Shown: positions 33,548 through 41,369 of the stretch, in pieces
Layout of the letters: every line of letters begins with the position of its first letter
How positions within the stretch are numbered: position 1 is the first letter of the stretch
Assembly: GCA_024638265.1 (NCBI GenBank)
Contig: JAHEKQ010000020.1
Span: 1 to 43,820, forward strand
Origin: Flammeovirgaceae bacterium
GTDB taxonomy: Bacteria > Bacteroidota > Bacteroidia > Cytophagales > Cyclobacteriaceae
DNA: 43,820 bases
Direction: 5' to 3'
Made by a program: the position numbers and the translations under genes
The notes under the pieces: model-generated
Told to the model about the DNA's origin: nothing
Database searches by the model: none
Seen by the model: only the letters and a program-made list of their open reading frames with translations

Positions 33548-33961
33548 TTTAAAATGCTGTACTGCGAGTGCTAATCTCATTTTAGCAACTTCCGACATCC
33601 CATTCCCCAATTCCCAATCTTCCCCGGAAATCCCAACAAGATGGGCTGATGGGTACGAATCATAAATGTCATGGCATAACTGTAAAATGGCTGAGGGCGG
33701 CAATGCATGGGATGTATACGAATGTTGTGCCTGCGGTTTTACCTCTTCGGATTTATACCCATTTTCATACATTTCATGAGAAGCATCAATGAACCAGACT
33801 CTTTGATAATTCGATATTAGCTCAGCATCCTCGATCTGAAGTTGATACCGATATTGTAATTCGAACCGGGTATCATCTGCCATCCTGTCAAGGAAAGCCC
33901 AGCCCAATCCGTCGTCTGCTCGTCCTATATTACCAATTCCAATAACCAGGATCTTTTCCAT
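33530..33961 (-). CDS. hoxW: Hydrogenase maturation endopeptidase (HoxW/HyaD type)
   Basis: A 143-residue protease that removes the C-terminal extension of the large subunit after nickel insertion. The motif GIGNIGRADDGLG (8-20) contains the nickel-sensing aspartate (D16), FIDAS is near 57-61 and the SHALPPS histidine follows near 84, as in the M52 family. The start overlaps the stop of hoxH by one base. The last codons (about KLTTNN) and the stop lie in the TTGTTAG heptamer repeat, so the C-terminus may have been reset by the repeat. Confidence 0.88.
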   Translation of the reverse strand: MEKILVIGIGNIGRADDGLGWAFLDRMADDTRFELQYRYQLQIEDAELISNYQRVWFIDASHEMYENGYKSEEVKPQAQHSYTSHALPPSAILQLCHDIYDSYPSAHLVGISGEDWELGNGMSEVAKMRLALAVQHFKLTTNN

Positions 33962-35409
33962 TAATTGCTTATGGTTTTGATCAGCTCATCATCTGCATTA
34001 TATAACTCTGCTTTCAAGGGCATTTTTCCAAGTGCTTGCGTTGCACAACTCAGGCATGGATCATAGGCCCTGATGGCCACTTCGACCTGGTTGAGCATCC
34101 CTTCGGTGATCGTTTCCTGTTCTGATATTACCTCTTGTGCTACTTTTCTCACACTTCGATTCATTGCTTCATTATTATGCGTAGTCGAAACGATCAGGTT
34201 ACACTTCTGGATCATACCCTTTTCGTCCACCTGGTAGTGGTGAATTAATGTTCCCCTTGGGGCTTCTATGATTCCAATTCCTTCATTTCGGCGCTCTCCT
34301 TCCCTTCTGAGATCGGTACTGAGAATGTCCGGATCATTCAGCAGTTCTTTCATAATTTCTGCACAGTGCAGTATTTCTATAAGTCTTGCCCAATGCGTAT
34401 GCATCGTGTGATGATTTACTGACACCCCGTTAAGGGCAAAGAAATCTTGTCTTTCCTGCTCAGCAAGGGGGGTGGGAATACTTTCACATACATTCATCCT
34501 GGCCAATGGACCAACCCGGTTCCATCCATTTTCCAGACCGCGGTCCTTGAGAAATGGAAATTTCATATATGACCATCTCTCAACATGTTCTGAAAAATAT
34601 TTGTGGTAATCATCTGTCGGTATGTCATTCAGTGTTATGTTACCTTCCGCATCAATCGCCCGCAGTGCACCATGGTAGAGTTCCAGCTTACCATTTCCCG
34701 AAACCATCCCGAGATGGCCGGAAGGATGACTCGCGAAAGTGTCCATGAAGGTTTTGTGCTCTATATGATAAGCCTTCATGAAGTTTATGATCTCCCTGGA
34801 CCATTCTATCATCGTGTCAATGTTGGGTATATCCCTTCCATTCAGAAAGTACTCCCGCTCCTCGGGCATGAAAGTCTTATATACACCCCCCGGTACACAG
34901 GCGGTACCATGGATTTTTTTTCCTGCTATGGCCTTAATTACCTCCTGGCCAAACTTTCTCATTAGGATTCCTTTTCGTGCTAGTTCCTTGTCTGCCATTG
35001 CCACACCAACCACATTCCTGTTCAGGCTGGGAGAATCAACTCCGAATAAAAGGTCAGGTGACGCCAGGTAGAAGAAATGCAAGGCATGGGATTGGAATAT
35101 TTGGCCGTAGTGAAGGAGCTTCCTCAGCTTTTGCGCAGGTTCGGAAAGATTGAAGGGATCAATACCTACCAGCTGGTCTATCGCTTTTGCGGCTGCCAGG
35201 TGGTGGCTCACCGGACAGATACCACAGAGTCTTTGCACAAGTACCGGTGCTTCCCAGTATGGGTGGCCCTGGATGAATCGTTCAAATCCGCGAAATTCAA
35301 CGATGTGAAAATAGGCCTTATTGACTTTGCCCGTATCGTCAAGGTGAATAGTTACACGTCCATGCCCCTCTACTCTTGTTACCGGATCAATGGTGATTTT
35401 CCTACTCAT
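33961..35409 (-). CDS. hoxH: [NiFe] hydrogenase large subunit (Hox type, group 3)
   Basis: A 482-residue cytoplasmic catalytic subunit. The four nickel cysteines are present: C62 and C65 in RLCGICPVSHH, and C452 and C455 in DPCLSCATQ. A 24-residue C-terminal extension follows, so processing by the adjacent protease is expected. The residue at the usual cleavage position is Gln458 rather than His or Arg, which is uncommon. The motif forms and the diaphorase partners place it with NAD(P)-linked group 3 (most like 3d) hydrogenases. It follows the fused hoxU-hoxY gene by ten bases. Confidence 0.93.
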   Translation of the reverse strand: MSRKITIDPVTRVEGHGRVTIHLDDTGKVNKAYFHIVEFRGFERFIQGHPYWEAPVLVQRLCGICPVSHHLAAAKAIDQLVGIDPFNLSEPAQKLRKLLHYGQIFQSHALHFFYLASPDLLFGVDSPSLNRNVVGVAMADKELARKGILMRKFGQEVIKAIAGKKIHGTACVPGGVYKTFMPEEREYFLNGRDIPNIDTMIEWSREIINFMKAYHIEHKTFMDTFASHPSGHLGMVSGNGKLELYHGALRAIDAEGNITLNDIPTDDYHKYFSEHVERWSYMKFPFLKDRGLENGWNRVGPLARMNVCESIPTPLAEQERQDFFALNGVSVNHHTMHTHWARLIEILHCAEIMKELLNDPDILSTDLRREGERRNEGIGIIEAPRGTLIHHYQVDEKGMIQKCNLIVSTTHNNEAMNRSVRKVAQEVISEQETITEGMLNQVEVAIRAYDPCLSCATQALGKMPLKAELYNADDELIKTISN

Positions 35410-35419
35410 AACCTATTGC

Positions 35420-36718
35420 TTAATCGTATTTGAATTCATGATACAATACAGAAAATCCCTCATCCCACAGAAGGTTCCTGATCACCTTCCATAAGTGGTC
35501 TGCCGATGGCGGACAACCCGGCACGAAATAGTCTATCTTGACAATTTCATTGCATGAATAGACCCTGTCGAGCAGCTTGGGAAGATCTTCATGATACGGG
35601 ATAACCCATTCTCCTTTAACACTTGTTTCCACGTTGATATATGCCTCCTCAAGACATTCACCCAAAGGTATCGTGTTACGCATGGCGGGCAGGCCTCCCC
35701 AAATAGCACATTCACCTACCGAAACCAGGATATCGCAATTGTCCCTGAACTTGCGCAACGTTTCAATATTTTCAGCATTACAGCAACTACCTTCAACGAT
35801 ACCGATATCGCAGCGTTTAGTGAACTCTTTGATATCAGTAAGGGGAGATTTATTGAACTCTACCACGTTAACAATATCGAGAAGCTGCTCATCTATATCC
35901 AGGAGTGACATATGACATCCGAAGCAACCTGCAAGAGATACGGTGGCCACGGTCTTTTTATCCATTTTCTTTTGTTCTTTCTTAGAGGGGAAGAGGACAT
36001 TGTAATCCTTTTGATCAGATTCCATGTCAAAACTTCTCTCACCGAAAGGCTCAACAAGACTGCTGCCCCTCACAATGATAGCCCCGGTCGGGCAAAGATC
36101 CATGGCGGCTTTGGCCTGTTTCTCTGTCAACTGTGCTTCCTGTTCATAATCGACGGCTACAAGGGTATCTATTCCCCTGTTGTGATACATAAATACCCGT
36201 TTGCCCTCATCGGTGAAGACCTCTTCCACACATCTTCTACACTTGATACAACGGTTGTTCTCCAGGACCATTCGTTGAGGGTTATAGTCAATAACCCGGT
36301 CTTTAAAGAGGTGGGGAAAGCGGATGTTGGTAACGCCTAATTCATAACCCATATGCTGAAGGTCACAGTTACCGCTTTTCTCGCACGATGGACAGAAGTG
36401 ATTTCCTTCTGCGAACATCATTTCAACAAGTGCATGGCGTATATCCTTAAGTTTTTCTGTATTCACTTCTATAGCCATGCCTTCCTCCAATTTTTGGATA
36501 CATGCGGGCAGATAATTGCCATTCACCTTACAGGTACATGCCCTGCAGGTTCCCAGGGGTGGATCATGATGTTTAAAATAACACAATGAAGGAATAAAGA
36601 CTCCGTTCTCCATAGCGGCATCGACGAGATTCTGACCTTCCCTGGCTTCGCAGGTTTTACCATCGATGCTAAAGCTTACAAGTTTTTCTTTTGGTTTAGT
36701 GTTCTTCATAGCCTTCAC
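35420..36718 (-). CDS. Fused diaphorase/hydrogenase small subunit (HoxU-HoxY)
   Basis: A 432-residue iron-sulfur protein that joins two normally separate Hox subunits. Residues 10-225 are HoxU-like: [2Fe-2S] C46, C58, C61, C73; an H-C-C-C [4Fe-4S] site H107, C109, C112, C118; and a further [4Fe-4S] site C157, C160, C163, C209. After a lysine-rich linker (about 230-255) residues 256-432 are HoxY-like: AGCFGCHMS (C265, C268), C312/C313, GECAIWGG (C337) and PGCPPS (C402), which bind the proximal cluster. M252 lies where a free HoxY would start. It carries electrons between HoxF and HoxH. Three bases separate it from hoxF. Confidence 0.9.
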   Translation of the reverse strand: MKAMKNTKPKEKLVSFSIDGKTCEAREGQNLVDAAMENGVFIPSLCYFKHHDPPLGTCRACTCKVNGNYLPACIQKLEEGMAIEVNTEKLKDIRHALVEMMFAEGNHFCPSCEKSGNCDLQHMGYELGVTNIRFPHLFKDRVIDYNPQRMVLENNRCIKCRRCVEEVFTDEGKRVFMYHNRGIDTLVAVDYEQEAQLTEKQAKAAMDLCPTGAIIVRGSSLVEPFGERSFDMESDQKDYNVLFPSKKEQKKMDKKTVATVSLAGCFGCHMSLLDIDEQLLDIVNVVEFNKSPLTDIKEFTKRCDIGIVEGSCCNAENIETLRKFRDNCDILVSVGECAIWGGLPAMRNTIPLGECLEEAYINVETSVKGEWVIPYHEDLPKLLDRVYSCNEIVKIDYFVPGCPPSADHLWKVIRNLLWDEGFSVLYHEFKYD

Positions 36719-36721
36719 TTG

Positions 36722-38488
36722 CTAGCTTTTGTACTTTTCATATTCCTTCACTGACTCCTCGAGATCGAACTTGTGATTTAGCCCGTCAAACGTGGTATCC
36801 AGTTTAGGTTCGAAATAATCCCGGAACTTTTCAATGGCGAATACGGGGGGATTACAAGCTGTCTTACCCAAGCCGCAACGGCTGGTAGTCTTCATGATGT
36901 CACACCACTGATGCAGATCATTTAAATCTGAGTAGGTGGCAATACCATGCTTAATTTTCTCGAGCTTCTTGTGCACTATATAATTCCCCGCACGACATGG
37001 AGTACAGATGCCGCAGGATTCCTTCATAAAGAAGTCTGAGAAATTAATCAGGATATCGATTATCTCACGGTACTTGTTAAAGACCATTACGGAGCCTCCA
37101 CAGCGGATATCCTGTGTCGCCATCAGGTCACGCATAGAGATCTTTCGATGCTTTTCGTGCATACTGACAGATTCACCGGACGGGCCACTCACCTGGATAA
37201 AATAGGGATCAGCGGCCCCTGCTAAGTTGAGAAGCTCTTCGATAGACATCCCCCATTCAATCTCATAGATTCCGGGATTATCTACATCTCCTGAGAGGCT
37301 GATCAGCTTGGTACCCGGTGATCCGGGTATACCCCTGTTGAGGTATTCATTAATACCCATTTCGATCATCCTTGCAACCGCTGCAAATGTCTCGACGTTA
37401 TTGACGATGGTGGGTTTCTGCAAGTAACCCCTCTCTACGGGGAAGTACCACTTGGTACGCGGTTCCCCGCGTTTCCCTTCCATTGATTCAAGCAGGGCCG
37501 TCTCCTCTCCACAGACATATGACCCGGCGCCCATTTGGATTCTTATATCAAAATCGAATCCCTTTTTACCCTTAATGTTTTTTCCAAGAAGGCCTTTGCT
37601 ATAAAACTCATTGATGGTATCCTCCAGCTTCTTCTTGAGCCAGAAGTACTCAGCCCGAAGGTATATAACTCCAAATTTTGCCCCCGTAGCATACCCGGCA
37701 ATGATCATTCCTTCCAGGACTGAGCCCGGTTCCCTGTTCAGAAGCACACGATCTTTAAACGTTCCGGGTTCTCCTTCATCAGCATTACAAATGATGTAGT
37801 TAGGAGTTGCTTCTTGCTTTCTACAGCTATCCCATTTTATCCAGGTGGGAAAGAATGCACCTCCCCTTCCGGATAAATTGGATTTTTTAACAAACTCTAT
37901 AACATCTTCGGGGGTTCTGATTTCCAGTTTAGCAAGAGCTTCCCCGGCAGTATAAGGCCGGAAGAAAATGGTTTTATCCTCCGGGGGTAGGTACATGATA
38001 TTATCATCAGGACAATCACACATCACGGCAGGGTCTTCACCATCCTTCAGGGCCTGAATGATATTCCTGACCTTCATTATGTTGAGATTTGTGAAAGGGT
38101 AAAAGTTGACGAGTGCAGCGGGTTCCTGGTCACTCATTCCAATACAAGGTGTCTCAAAGAGGGCAAATGTGTTTGTCCTGTCGCTCGTACCAAATCGAGT
38201 ACCCGTTTCCCTTTCCAGGGCCTCCCTGATCCTGGAATAGCCTTTGATCTCTGAGATCATGCTGTTGTTCAGGTAAATGACATATTTGGCTGTCGGTTTT
38301 GTATGCAGGAAGTGATAAAAGGAGATCACCCCTTCTACCTCTACCAGCGACAGTTCCATCTCAGTGGCCAGTTGTTGTGTGGCCTCTTTTGATATATATC
38401 CTTCCGTATATTGAATCTCCCGTAACTTATTGAGCAGTTTACTCTGCTTGGGTTCATGCGGGAAAAATTCCATCAGAGAATACGGCAT
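36722..38488 (-). CDS. hoxF: NAD-linked diaphorase flavoprotein (HoxF; NuoE-NuoF fusion)
   Basis: A 588-residue cytoplasmic subunit that exchanges electrons with NAD. Residues 1-165 are NuoE-like, residues 170-588 NuoF-like with the FMN/NAD regions GRGGAFFPTW (207-216), EPGTFKDR and AGSYVCGEETALLESMEGKRG, and the [4Fe-4S] ligands C492, C495, C498 and C538. The NuoE part has lost most [2Fe-2S] ligands: CIGMS (C115, S119) replaces the usual CxxxC and no cysteine is found near 70-80. The usual GAGFPTG loop is also altered. It is the first gene of the operon. A CRP/FNR-like palindrome precedes its likely promoter. Confidence 0.92.
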   Translation of the reverse strand: MPYSLMEFFPHEPKQSKLLNKLREIQYTEGYISKEATQQLATEMELSLVEVEGVISFYHFLHTKPTAKYVIYLNNSMISEIKGYSRIREALERETGTRFGTSDRTNTFALFETPCIGMSDQEPAALVNFYPFTNLNIMKVRNIIQALKDGEDPAVMCDCPDDNIMYLPPEDKTIFFRPYTAGEALAKLEIRTPEDVIEFVKKSNLSGRGGAFFPTWIKWDSCRKQEATPNYIICNADEGEPGTFKDRVLLNREPGSVLEGMIIAGYATGAKFGVIYLRAEYFWLKKKLEDTINEFYSKGLLGKNIKGKKGFDFDIRIQMGAGSYVCGEETALLESMEGKRGEPRTKWYFPVERGYLQKPTIVNNVETFAAVARMIEMGINEYLNRGIPGSPGTKLISLSGDVDNPGIYEIEWGMSIEELLNLAGAADPYFIQVSGPSGESVSMHEKHRKISMRDLMATQDIRCGGSVMVFNKYREIIDILINFSDFFMKESCGICTPCRAGNYIVHKKLEKIKHGIATYSDLNDLHQWCDIMKTTSRCGLGKTACNPPVFAIEKFRDYFEPKLDTTFDGLNHKFDLEESVKEYEKYKS

Positions 38489-38514
38489 AATGATTGGGAC
38501 GATGTTCTAAATCA

Positions 38515-38563
38515 TCTAAATATGCCAAATTTGAAGCCCCAAAACCATGAACTTTGTCATGGT
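38515..38563 (-). promoter_or_regulatory. hox promoter with CRP/FNR-like palindrome
   Basis: ACCATGA (38544-38550), six bases, TCATGGT (38557-38563): a perfect inverted repeat with the TGA-N6-TCA core of CRP/FNR-family sites. On the minus strand it lies directly upstream of TTTTG (38544-38540), a 17-base spacer and TATTTAGA (38522-38515). The centre is about 45 bases upstream of the expected start point, as in class II activation. Confidence 0.5.
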
Positions 38564-38872
38564 ATCTGCTGATCTTTTACGTAATTAAAAAGGCAGAAGG
38601 CAAAAGTTAAAAGTTATTAAATGCTGAGTCGTGCTCTGTGAATCTCTGTGGTCCCTGTATCTCTGTGGTGAAAAATAGTAAGTAAAGTGCAGAGTGAAAA
38701 GTGTAAATCTAGTGGAGAACTGAAAACTTTGCGTCTCTGCGTCTCTGCGTGAAACAAAATAGAGGCAAAAGTCAGAAGGCAAAAATTAAAAGTGGATAAT
38801 AGCTAACAGGTGTTGGTTGGCGGGGTGGCTTGTTTATCTCAATCTGGATTATAATTCGTATATTATATTGCC
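38564..38872. repeat. Gene-free spacer built from short repeated words
   Basis: No gene is supported here. It holds the 30-bp block 38587-38616 (identical to 27368-27397), degenerate octamers such as TCTCTGTG and GTCCCTGT (about 38640-38672), the 33-bp block 38687-38719 (copy of 33351-33383), two perfect octamers GCGTCTCT (38731-38746) and AAAAGTC words (38765-38793). The last 70 bases are AT-rich and should contain the promoter of the multicopper oxidase. Confidence 0.8.
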
Positions 38873-40828
38873 ATGAGACTTCTGATGCCGCTCCTATGGA
38901 TAGGTTTTCATCTCTTTTCTTCTTGTCAACCGCAGTCCAGTCAAATCCTAACAGAGTTACCTACCGATAATACTTATTGTCGAACTTCCTCGATTTCGCT
39001 CATCTCCTCACTTGTCAGCCTCGAGGAAATATCAAAAGTTGAGCATCCCCGAATTATTTATTCTGATGAACCTTCTGATTATCCGAGAATCGAACCTAAT
39101 CACAATTGGGTAACCAGCGGTGAATTAAATAACGATATGCTGGAAATCGACCTTGAAGTAGCCTGGGGCGATTTCTATATGGAGGACGATTCCAAGGCGG
39201 GGTTCAGGGTCATTGCAATTGGTGAAAAAGGAAAGCACCTTTCAATCCCTGCTCCACTAATACGCGTCAAGAAAGGGACCACGATACGTGCAACTATTAC
39301 CAACTCTATTCCTGATTCCTCGATCTCCGTATTCGGCATGCAGGAACGACCTTCCACGGTTGCCGATAGCATTACAATTCTATCAGGTGAATCAAAGATG
39401 GTGGAATTTAAGGCCGGCATGCCCGGAACATACCTGTACTGGATAAGGGCCGGGGCAAAAAAAAGAAGGATATTTGGTGAAGAAGAACAATTGGCCGGAG
39501 CTTTTATAATCGATCCTATCGAAGGGTCTCCACCAGACAGAGTGATGGTGATGAATATATTCTCTGTACCCAAAGAGATGCCCGGTAGAGACGCATGGGA
39601 GGCCTTGACTATTAACGGAAAGTCCTGGCCCTATACTGAACTATTCGAACCGGAAGTAGGTGATACATTAATTTGGCGGGTAATCAACGCCTCAAAAAGA
39701 AACCACCCCATGCATCTTCATGGCTTCTATTACGATGTTCTTTCAAGAGGAAGCACACTGCAGGATGAAATCTATCCCAATGATAAAATATCCCAGGTAG
39801 TTACGGAATTTATGACCCGCAGAAGCACTGTAGTCATGCGATGGATTGCAACAAGGCCCGGTAAGTGGCTGTATCATTGTCACCTTTCATTCCACGTTTC
39901 ATCAGAAGTAAAAATACCCGATGGGCTGGATCACGGGGATCATATGGCCGGATTGGTAATTGGTATCAATGTGAAGCCGGGAGAAACTGATCTCCTCTGG
40001 AAGGGGCCAGAGAAAAGGATTGAACTCGAGGCGTTAGATGATCAAATTGGAAACCGCAGCTTGAAAATTCTCCGAGAGTCCATGAGTGAATCAAGTGATA
40101 CCAATTCTTCCCCTGTTCCGGGACCCCTCCTTGTACTCAAGCAATATCAGCCAACCTTTGTCACGGTATCCAATTCCATGGAGGAACCTACAAGTATTCA
40201 CTGGCATGGCCTCGAAATAGACAGTTGGTCGGACGGGGTCCCCGAATGGAGTTCTTCGGATGGTAAGACCTCGCCTATCATTCACCAAAATGAGAGTTTT
40301 ACCTATAAACTTGGCCTTATGAGGCCCGGTTCCTTCATCTATCACAGTCACCTGGATGATATTGAACAGCTCACTGATGGCCTTTATGGGCCCATGATTG
40401 TACTTGCTGAAGGGGAGAAATACGATCCGGAGACCGACAGGATCTACATGGTTGGTTGGAGGAAAAGTGAGGACCCGGACTTAGTATTTATAACAGAAAT
40501 TAACGGGGACACCGTTCTTCAAGACTTTACCCGGGGAGTGGTTGGAAATACCTATCGAATCAGGCTAATGAACATTGCTCCGGCCGGTAGGGTTGGAATT
40601 AGCATATTCAAAGGTGGAGAGCCAGTCACTTTTAAAATTATTGCAAAAGACGGAGCAGATCTCCCGGAATCACTCCAGGAGGAAATGAACAAGAGTTTCA
40701 GATATGGGGTCGGAGAAGCTGCAGATTTTAGTTTTACACCGGGTGAAGCAGGTATTTACACGCTTTCCATAAAAAGTAATACCAGGAAAAAGCCTTTTGA
40801 ACAGAAATGGGAAGTGTCGATGCGGTGA
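38873..40828 (+). CDS. Multicopper oxidase made of two tandem two-domain units
   Basis: A 651-residue exported protein, probably a lipoprotein (FSSC, Cys18). Four cupredoxin domains can be traced. Domain 1 (about 85-215) has the fold pattern but not the histidines (SISVFG at 151 and LYWI at 188 replace HWHG and HSH). Domain 2 (about 220-370) has HPMHLHG (H278, H281, H283) and HCHLSFH (H335, C336, H337, H341). Domain 3 (about 415-515) has HWHG (H443, H445) and YHSH (H491, H493). Domain 4 (about 525-651) lacks ligands. Domains 2 and 3 thus supply all eight trinuclear histidines and the type 1 site, in the reverse of the usual order. Substrate, copper or phenolic, is unknown. Confidence 0.88.
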   Translation: MRLLMPLLWIGFHLFSSCQPQSSQILTELPTDNTYCRTSSISLISSLVSLEEISKVEHPRIIYSDEPSDYPRIEPNHNWVTSGELNNDMLEIDLEVAWGDFYMEDDSKAGFRVIAIGEKGKHLSIPAPLIRVKKGTTIRATITNSIPDSSISVFGMQERPSTVADSITILSGESKMVEFKAGMPGTYLYWIRAGAKKRRIFGEEEQLAGAFIIDPIEGSPPDRVMVMNIFSVPKEMPGRDAWEALTINGKSWPYTELFEPEVGDTLIWRVINASKRNHPMHLHGFYYDVLSRGSTLQDEIYPNDKISQVVTEFMTRRSTVVMRWIATRPGKWLYHCHLSFHVSSEVKIPDGLDHGDHMAGLVIGINVKPGETDLLWKGPEKRIELEALDDQIGNRSLKILRESMSESSDTNSSPVPGPLLVLKQYQPTFVTVSNSMEEPTSIHWHGLEIDSWSDGVPEWSSSDGKTSPIIHQNESFTYKLGLMRPGSFIYHSHLDDIEQLTDGLYGPMIVLAEGEKYDPETDRIYMVGWRKSEDPDLVFITEINGDTVLQDFTRGVVGNTYRIRLMNIAPAGRVGISIFKGGEPVTFKIIAKDGADLPESLQEEMNKSFRYGVGEAADFSFTPGEAGIYTLSIKSNTRKKPFEQKWEVSMR

Positions 40829-40860
40829 TAAGACAATTCCTCCTCGGTTAAAATAATTAT

Positions 40861-40912
40861 GTAATTAATTATATAATTATTTATGTGATTAATTGGGTAA
40901 TTAATTATATAA
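40861..40912. repeat. AT-rich direct repeat
   Basis: A 16-bp sequence GTAATTAATTATATAA occurs at 40861-40876 and again at 40897-40912 within very AT-rich DNA just after the multicopper oxidase gene. Function unknown. Confidence 0.6.
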
Positions 40913-40987
40913 ATATTGATGAATGTGTTGTGAAAACTAAATTATTTAAAGACTATTGTTCGCGATAGAATTCACAGGGATCAAAAT

Positions 40988-41025
40988 AAAAAAACGGTTG
41001 CAAATTGTTGAATGCAACCGTTTTT
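40988..41025 (-). terminator. Rho-independent terminator of the tRNA gene (bidirectional)
   Basis: AAAACGGTTGCA (40991-41002) pairs with TGCAACCGTTTT (41013-41024). T runs flank it on both strands, so it can end the tRNA transcript on the minus strand and any read-through from the oxidase gene on the plus strand. Confidence 0.88.
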
Positions 41026-41030
41026 CTTTG

Positions 41031-41107
41031 TGGCTCCCCTTCTTGGACTCGAACCAAGGACCTACTGATTAACAGTCAGCCGCTCTAACCAACTGAGCTA
41101 AAGGGGA
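41031..41107 (-). tRNA. tRNA-Asn (GTT)
   Basis: On the minus strand a full cloverleaf can be drawn: acceptor TCCCCTT with AAGGGGA, D loop AGCTCAGTTGGTTAGAGC, anticodon stem-loop with GTT, and TTGGTTCGAGTCCAA as T arm. The 3' CCA is encoded (41031-41033). Confidence 0.97.
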
Positions 41108-41369
41108 ATATAAGCTCAACAGTTCAGGAGTTCAGCGGTTCAGCAGAAAACTTGCGCTGGTGAACTTCCTCCTCAGGGATATACATCCCCGAAAAAGGAA
41201 TGCAATATTAGAGCCTTTGGTTCAATTTTGCAATATCATGAATTGAAAACTATTCGATTAAACACTTACTTCCTTTATCACAGAACAGTCTTGCATTGAA
41301 TCTGAATTCCAGAATCACTATTTTAATTGTTTAAACCAGTAACACTTAGCCCCAAAGAATGCAAATCTG

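Noticed and set aside
38585-38782. 65-codon minus-strand frame between hoxF and the multicopper oxidase
   Set aside because: It lies entirely in the word-repeat spacer and its product is repeat-derived.
40849-40920. AT-rich direct repeats considered as a replication origin
   Set aside because: No DnaA boxes or dnaA/dnaN neighbours; only two short copies.
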